NCBI GenBank assembly: GCA_036250195.1
Contig: JAVHZZ010000003.1
Coordinates: forward strand, 341,663,875 to 341,727,874
From: Mixophyes australis
Lineage: Eukaryota > Chordata > Amphibia > Anura > Limnodynastidae
DNA: 64,000 nucleotides
Reading direction: 5' to 3'
A program made the translations under genes and the position numbers. The notes beneath the pieces are model-generated. The model did no database searches. It worked only from the letters and a program-made list of their open reading frames with translations, and had not been told where the DNA came from. This document shows positions 59,140-64,000 of the stretch, one piece after another (the stretch's first letter is position 1; each line of letters begins with the position of its first letter).

Positions 59140-59340
59140 TTCATCATTATTATTATTATCATAGATTTGTAAGGTGCCACAGTGATCCGCAGCGTCGTAC
59201 AGCAGGGAAAACAGTACATGCATAAAACAGGGATATACAAGGTAGACAAAATAAATGCAGACATGAAAACAAAAGGTATGAAGGACCCTGCACACTAGAG
59301 AGCTTACATTCTAAGTGGAAGAGGGCAAAGATTATTGGTA
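59140..59340 (-). repeat. Second tail-type repeat (minus)
   Basis: Plus strand: ATTATTATTATTATC, then GATTTGTAAGGTGCCACAGT, ACAGCAGGGAAAACAGTACATG and GCACACTAGAGAGCTTACATT. Reads as a LINE/SINE 3' end on the minus strand with an (AAT)n tail. It is a different family from the SINE core. Confidence 0.55.
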
Positions 59341-59734
59341 CAAAACCAAGTGCTACTGCTTTGAGCATCCAGTGCATTTTATAAATGACCTCTATAGTAT
59401 TTGTGAGTCAAAATAATACATATAAATGTAAACTTGTGTTTACAAACTAAATAAAACATTTAAACACCTTACCAGACAAATATATTTTGATACTGTAGGT
59501 TTGTACATATTTATTTGAAGAATAACTGAAGAACACCAATCCACAATCACCAATAAGAAGTCAGAGTTCCTATCAAGTGAGATTACTGCAGTAAACAACA
59601 GACCAGCTGAGCTTTTCCATACAGTGTAGAGGCTTTGCAAACCAGCATGTCTGCAGCCCGATACAAACCTCTCCCAGTCAAGTTGCAATGAGTTTTCAAT
59701 CTTCTTTGCTAAAAAGGTATCTGGGTTGGAATCA

Positions 59735-60553
59735 CAACAGTGCTGTCAAACAAGTGTCCTTGGACTAGCTTTGACCCCTGGATAATGTTGCATCCTAGCA
59801 CCTGTGATTTGGACCCATCACCAACAAACCTTCTAAAAGGGTATATTGATGTAACTGGTCCAGTGTTTGCCAAAATAGCACATGCTCTTGCAGACAGGCA
59901 TTTTACTGAACCACTAAAGAAAGCTGTTATAAGATTCCTTCTAAAGAAACCTCCAAGCGAATCTAGTTGGGTCTTGCAGAAAACAAACTGTAAAGCTTGC
60001 AACTTGTACAAAATGCAGCAGCGAGGATGTTAACTATCCACATAACTAGCCACATGACACCTGTTTTCCGTTCCCTTCACTGGCTTCCTGTTAGATAGAG
60101 AATCTGTTTCAACATTGACTCATTGACATTCAAAGGCATAGACAACCAGGGTCCTGAGTACTTGAAGCAGCTTCTGATTCCATATGCTACCTCTCTCTTG
60201 TTCCACAGGTGAAGTTCTTCTAACAATTCTAAGAATCTCTCATAACTTATTTGCGACTCAAGCTTTTAGCTTTGTGGCTCCTACTCTCACTGCCTCGTTC
60301 AGTCTGCCAGGCCCCCACTCTAGAAATCTTCAAAAACAGATTAAAGATTTACTTGTTTACTGAAGCATTTCATTAATGTCCAATTCACATTCTAAAAAAT
60401 ACAAATTCTTATCTCTTCTTCTGTACTTTGTAAATCTTGTATATGTTTATTTTATATTGTATGTGTTTTTTAGTCTGCAACTGTAAAGTGCTTTGAGTCC
60501 TATTGGGAGAAAAGTGCTATATAAATAAAATTATTATTATTATTATTATTATT
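59735..60553 (+). pseudogene. L2-type LINE relic with internal deletion
   Basis: One open frame (59740-60033) starts CPWTSFDPW...LDPSPTNLLKGYIDV, the region before L2 RT, includes FTEPLKKAVIRFLLKKP, and then jumps to a QN-AAR-like segment (YKMQQRGC), so the RT centre is missing. Broken frames with SLHWLP-like sequence follow. The tail has GTGCTATATAAATAAAATT and (ATT)n at 60530-60553. Confidence 0.75.
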
Positions 60554-61987
60554 TATAAATCACCATTGTTTACACAGCGTTTATAAGACACAATGTAGAA
60601 ACATACATACATTCTAGTACAATAAGTACAATACAACAACTGCATTTCTTGGTTGAAATACTTATGGATACAGAACGTGGTGGAGTTTAGTAGATGGTTA
60701 TGCTTTATTACAGTATTTGCTTTTGGTGACTGTTCTGCCCAATGTGAGGGGCAGGCCAAAATTGTGAACTCTTTATGTACACACTGCATTCTTTCTATAC
60801 TACACTATGGTGCTAGATGTCCTGAAAGTCAGGAGTGCTGGGACATATGTCACGCTCCGGCAAGCGGACACTGCACCCTTATGTCAATGGTGTATACAAC
60901 AATGCAGGGTTTTTTTGTGTAGGAGGGTGGCCTAGCACTATTCACCTGCTATCCATGCCCCAATGATACATAGCCATGCCCCCAATTGTATGACCACACC
61001 CACTTCAAAGTTTGTGCCATGATCAGCTATAAGGGGGGGCCCCATAAATTTGTTGCACCGGGGCCCTGAGTTCCTCTTGGCAGCACTGGTCCCAGACACA
61101 TACCAAACACAAAGATATTTGATCACCACTAGCAGATTCTCTTAGGAGGCATCCAAACTCCTCCCCAGGTATGAGAGACAGAGTGCACAGTATAGCTGCA
61201 TTTTAACAGCATCTCACCAGTGCAACCCCTGATTAGCGTACTGTGAGACAGGGAGGCCAGAAGACCCAGACTAGGCCTTATGTATGGAGCCCACTCTGCT
61301 CTCTCCATACAAAACACCAGGGAACCTTAAGCATTATACATACACATACACACACACAGACAGAGAGAGACTGTTGTTCTTGGTTGCACCTGTTTGATCT
61401 TCATACCTGTGTTCCAGCTCTTATAGTTGTCCCTAATTATTTTAATAGGAAAGGTGTGCAAGAGTTTTTATTTCCTGTGTCTGTACGAGTCAGAGCAATA
61501 AGGAAGTGGGCACCAATGAAAAGACACAAGGCTTATTGTGCGGATCATAACGCAATATTCTGAAAAGGTCAACAACATCTGAAATAGAAAAACTATGATT
61601 ATTAAGGCACTTGTACTACCTGAAATTGCTACTGTCAGTGTACTTTTTATAAATTAACTTTTGCCAGTTATCTGCTGTGTTGTTTTTGCAACATTTCTCT
61701 GTGACTGTTTTATAAAAGTTCCCATTCTGCATTGATATAGTATCACAATTGTGATGTGACTGCTATATGTTGCACACATGACTGTCAGCAAAAAGGTAGA
61801 TGCAGAGGTAAGTAACCCATGACACACCTTCTGTGTTACAACTAGAATTCCCAGCTGACAGCTGGCAGGGCATGAGGGCACCTGTAATTTAACCACAGCA
61901 AGCGAGCTTCTTACAATTATGGAATAAGGAGGAAGGCCTGCACTAATGTGTATCATTGATATATGGTCTGTTGCTCACTACATACAT
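60554..61987. other. Unassigned sequence with a possible hAT end
   Basis: TTGCACCGGGGCCCTGAG (61053-61070) and CAGCACTG near 61081 resemble the element at 24185-24341, so a truncated relative may lie here. Nothing else is recognisable. Confidence 0.35.
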
Positions 61988-62250
61988 ATCATACATGTCA
62001 ACCTTCAAAACTTCTCACCCGGGAGATCCCAGGGGAGAAGTCATGTGACAGGGAGTAGGAGGGGGAGTGGTGACATTGTCGCATCACCAAAGCACCTCCC
62101 CCACTACAAAATGCAGAAATTCACAGAATTGCATAATGGGCTTAATGATGCGATTAATCCACGCCCCTGCCATTCAATGCCATGAATTTCTGCAAATCTG
62201 GGAGGTTTGTCTACACTTCTGGAATTCCGGGAAGTATGCGAGTATGATAC
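61988..62250. repeat. Terminal-repeat element (ATCATAC ends)
   Basis: ATCATACATGTCAACC at the left and GTATGCGAGTATGATA at the right are partly inverted repeats. Between them are CCCGGGAGATCCCAGGGG and other short palindromes and the string CTCCCCCACTACAAAATGC. Non-coding; the open frame has no domain. Confidence 0.5.
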
Positions 62251-62323
62251 ATATTATTACATATATTATATGCAAATGTATACTACATACATTATTTAGA
62301 CGTGTATCATAAAATATACTACC

Positions 62324-62327
<4 letters not shown>

Positions 62328-62362
<35 letters not shown>
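62328..62362. repeat. (AT)n microsatellite
   Basis: Uninterrupted TA alternation. Confidence 0.9.
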
Positions 62363-62368
<6 letters not shown>

Positions 62369-62402
62369 TGGTTTTCAGAAAACCGAGCCTGAGCATCTCT
62401 AG
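62363..62402. repeat. hAT end fragment (same as left end at 40515)
   Basis: GGTTTTCAGAAAACCGAGCC then GAGCATCTCTA is the reverse complement of the left end of the transposon at 40515. The rest of that element is absent. Confidence 0.6.
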
Positions 62403-62414
62403 TACATATACATA

Positions 62415-62695
62415 TATTAAGACTGTAGTTAGTATTGTCGCCTGACAGCTTTAGCCAGTGTACTAACTGTGTGGAGTTTGTGTGCTCTCCCCATGTTTGA
62501 GTTGGCTTCCTCTCAGTGTTCCAGTTTCCTTCCACATTTCAAAAACATACTGGTAGGTTAATTGACTTCTGACAAAAATTAATTTTAGTGTGTTGTGGTA
62601 AAAGAATTTAGAGTGTAAATTTCATGGACTAATGTGAATGATTAAATAGTCTGTAAAGTGCTACGGAATATGTAGGCGCTATATAAATAAAGGAT
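62415..62695 (+). repeat. tRNA-SINE/L2-tail repeat, copy 3
   Basis: Plus-strand order: GTAGTTAGTATTGTCGCCTG (a tRNA-like head), TGTGTGGAGTTTGTGTG, CTCAGTGTTCCAGTTTCCTT, CATACTGGTAGGTTAATTG, GTGCTACGGAATATGTAGGC and GCTATATAAATAAAGG. The most complete copy, including the head. Confidence 0.75.
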
Positions 62696-62715
62696 TATAA
62701 GCGAATAAACACTAA

Positions 62716-62890
62716 GGGCTAGATTTACTAAGCTGTGGATTTGCAAAAGTGGGGATGTTGCCAATAGCAACCAATCAGATTCTAGCTATCATTTTGTAGA
62801 AGGTACTTAATAAATGAGAGCTAGAATCTGATTGGTTTCTATAGGCAACATCCCCACTTTTTCAAACCCGCAGCTTAGTAAATCTGGCCC
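62716..62890. mobile_element. Fold-back MITE, TSD TAA
   Basis: GGGCTAGATTTACTAAGCTG at the left and CAGCTTAGTAAATCTGGCCC at the right are inverted repeats with one mismatch. TAA flanks both sides (62713-62715 and 62891-62893). The inner arms ACCAATCAGATTCTAGCT and AGCTAGAATCTGATTGGT pair exactly. Harbinger-like by TSD and length; sister of 8606-8782. Confidence 0.85.
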
Positions 62891-62893
62891 TAA

Positions 62894-64000
62894 GTATCAA
62901 ACAATTATTTATTTCTAGTATATTCAAAACACAGTTTTTGTTTTTCATCATAACATTTCTTCTTATTTCACTTTGTTCTTTGCCTAAATAATATTTTTCA
63001 TTGTTAGTTTATAACTTCTGGGCTACATGCTGGGAAATAAAATCAGCCGTCGGATCACACCTGTTCGCTGCCTGCTGGCCTGGCTGTTACTCACATAAAA
63101 AGTTAATCAGAAATGTTGTTGCATCCCCTCGACTGAGTTGTGAGAGCACCTGTGAAAACTATACCTATTGTTTCAGCTAAATGCATTACATGGTGATAAA
63201 TTAGTGTTAGCAGGAAAAACTGCAGGTTTCTAAAAATAGATGACTAGAATAATGTTGGAATACCAAATGATAGGTATAATTCTTTACTGCCATTAGTGAA
63301 GAATTACTGCAGCTTCATAAAGGTATAATAGCACTTATTGAATCTCATCTGAGTCTGTAATCCAATAAAGGAAAATCACCATTTGGTACTTTATAATGTG
63401 GTATGTTTTCTAAAATTAAATAAAATGTGTCACCCATGTTCTCCATGGCTGAACCAATATTTATGAGAATCCAGTATTTCAATTCAGCAGGACCCAGCGA
63501 CATCCTTGAGGCACTAGTGAATTGATAAGCTGCATTGATTATTGATTCAGCCACAAAACGATTGCCTGCACTGTGATAGGAACTTCTGCCATTCTCAGCT
63601 TGAAGGCTGCTCGCACTGACCACTATTGTTTTCCTCCTGTCTGCAGCCTGTTGTTAGCCAGCAGTGATTCCGTACCCTTCAACAGTGGGAGGTCACATAA
63701 CCACAATGCATTGGGGCTGGCTGGGAACATGTCTTGGAGCTGCCTTCCTGTCAGAAAATCGAGATGTTTTTCCAGTGGCAGCGTTTTATCAACACTGCTG
63801 ACATTGCTTTATGATTGCTCTATCTCTTGGCTTCTGACCTTTGGATTGATCTTGGAATACTCTTGTCCGCTGCCTGTCCTGACCTTCAGCTAAGTATACT
63901 GGATTGTCTCTGACTGCTGCCTGCCCTGACCGCAGACTAGTTTACTGGATTTTTCTCTGATGGCTGCTATTGTTGACCCGTGCCTTGTTATTTATATTTC
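62894..64000. other. Unassigned sequence at the window end
   Basis: No gene, repeat end or tandem array recognised in 1.1 kb. Confidence 0.4.

Overview
This 64-kb window looks like AT-rich intergenic or intronic DNA from a large vertebrate genome, most likely an amphibian and probably a frog. The evidence is the mixture of repeats: L2- and L1-type LINE relics, tRNA-SINE-like copies with an L2-type tail, Harbinger-like fold-back MITEs with TAA target duplications, many hAT-type non-autonomous elements, Helitron-like copies, an SGNH-hydrolase fragment of a DIRS/Ngaro-like retroelement, and a Tf1/sushi-type chromovirus. The species assignment is inference. I see no complete host protein-coding gene, no tRNA or rRNA gene, and nothing bacterial such as an operon or CRISPR array.

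The centrepiece is a nearly intact Ty3/gypsy chromovirus on the minus strand at 31147-39258. It has two 1928-bp LTRs that differ at 5 positions in my line-by-line comparison, an exact 5-bp target duplication (CGCAA), gag with a CCHC knuckle, and pol encoding protease, RT, RNase H, integrase and a C-terminal chromodomain. One in-frame TAA interrupts pol inside RT. Three control signals can be read directly. First, a GGGAAAT slippery heptamer sits in the gag/pol overlap, followed by a 6-nt spacer and a predicted H-type pseudoknot with two perfect 8-bp stems. Second, there is no tRNA-type primer site; an 11-nt site beside the 5' LTR pairs with 11 nt of the LTR that lie 31 nt downstream of a TATA box, as expected for Tf1/sushi self-priming. 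Third, a purine-rich tract lies at the 3' LTR. The element sits inside an older L1/Tx1-like LINE (30.3-31.1 and 39.5-39.8 kb).

Layout. 0-5 kb: hAT MITEs, a TAA-flanked MITE, one exon-like segment, an SGNH-hydrolase relic. 7-10 kb: fold-back MITEs. 11.8-12.6, 45.4-46.3 and 48.7-49.7 kb: three diverged copies of one LTR-like repeat. 15.9-17.6 and 27.8-29.1 kb: two copies of another. 18.0-19.9 kb: two Helitron-like copies in inverted orientation. 21.4-22.5 kb: an LTR-like promoter and a terminal-repeat element. 24-27 kb: nested SINE/hAT, an L1 3' end, an L2 relic. 29.8-30.2 kb: a fold-back MITE. 40.5-48.5 kb: a decayed BED-finger hAT transposon broken by an L2 LINE, a 14-bp-TSD insertion, an LTR-carrying insertion and a SINE. 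50-53.5 kb: a candidate 36-nt microexon, a hAT element with perfect TSD, and a probable spliced non-coding transcript. 54-63 kb: a terminal-repeat element with an octamer array, a gypsy-like LTR fragment, two L2 relics, SINEs and MITEs.

The genes do not form a host pathway. The only cooperating set is gag, pol and the cis signals of the chromovirus. Coordinates of old repeats are approximate unless a target duplication is named.
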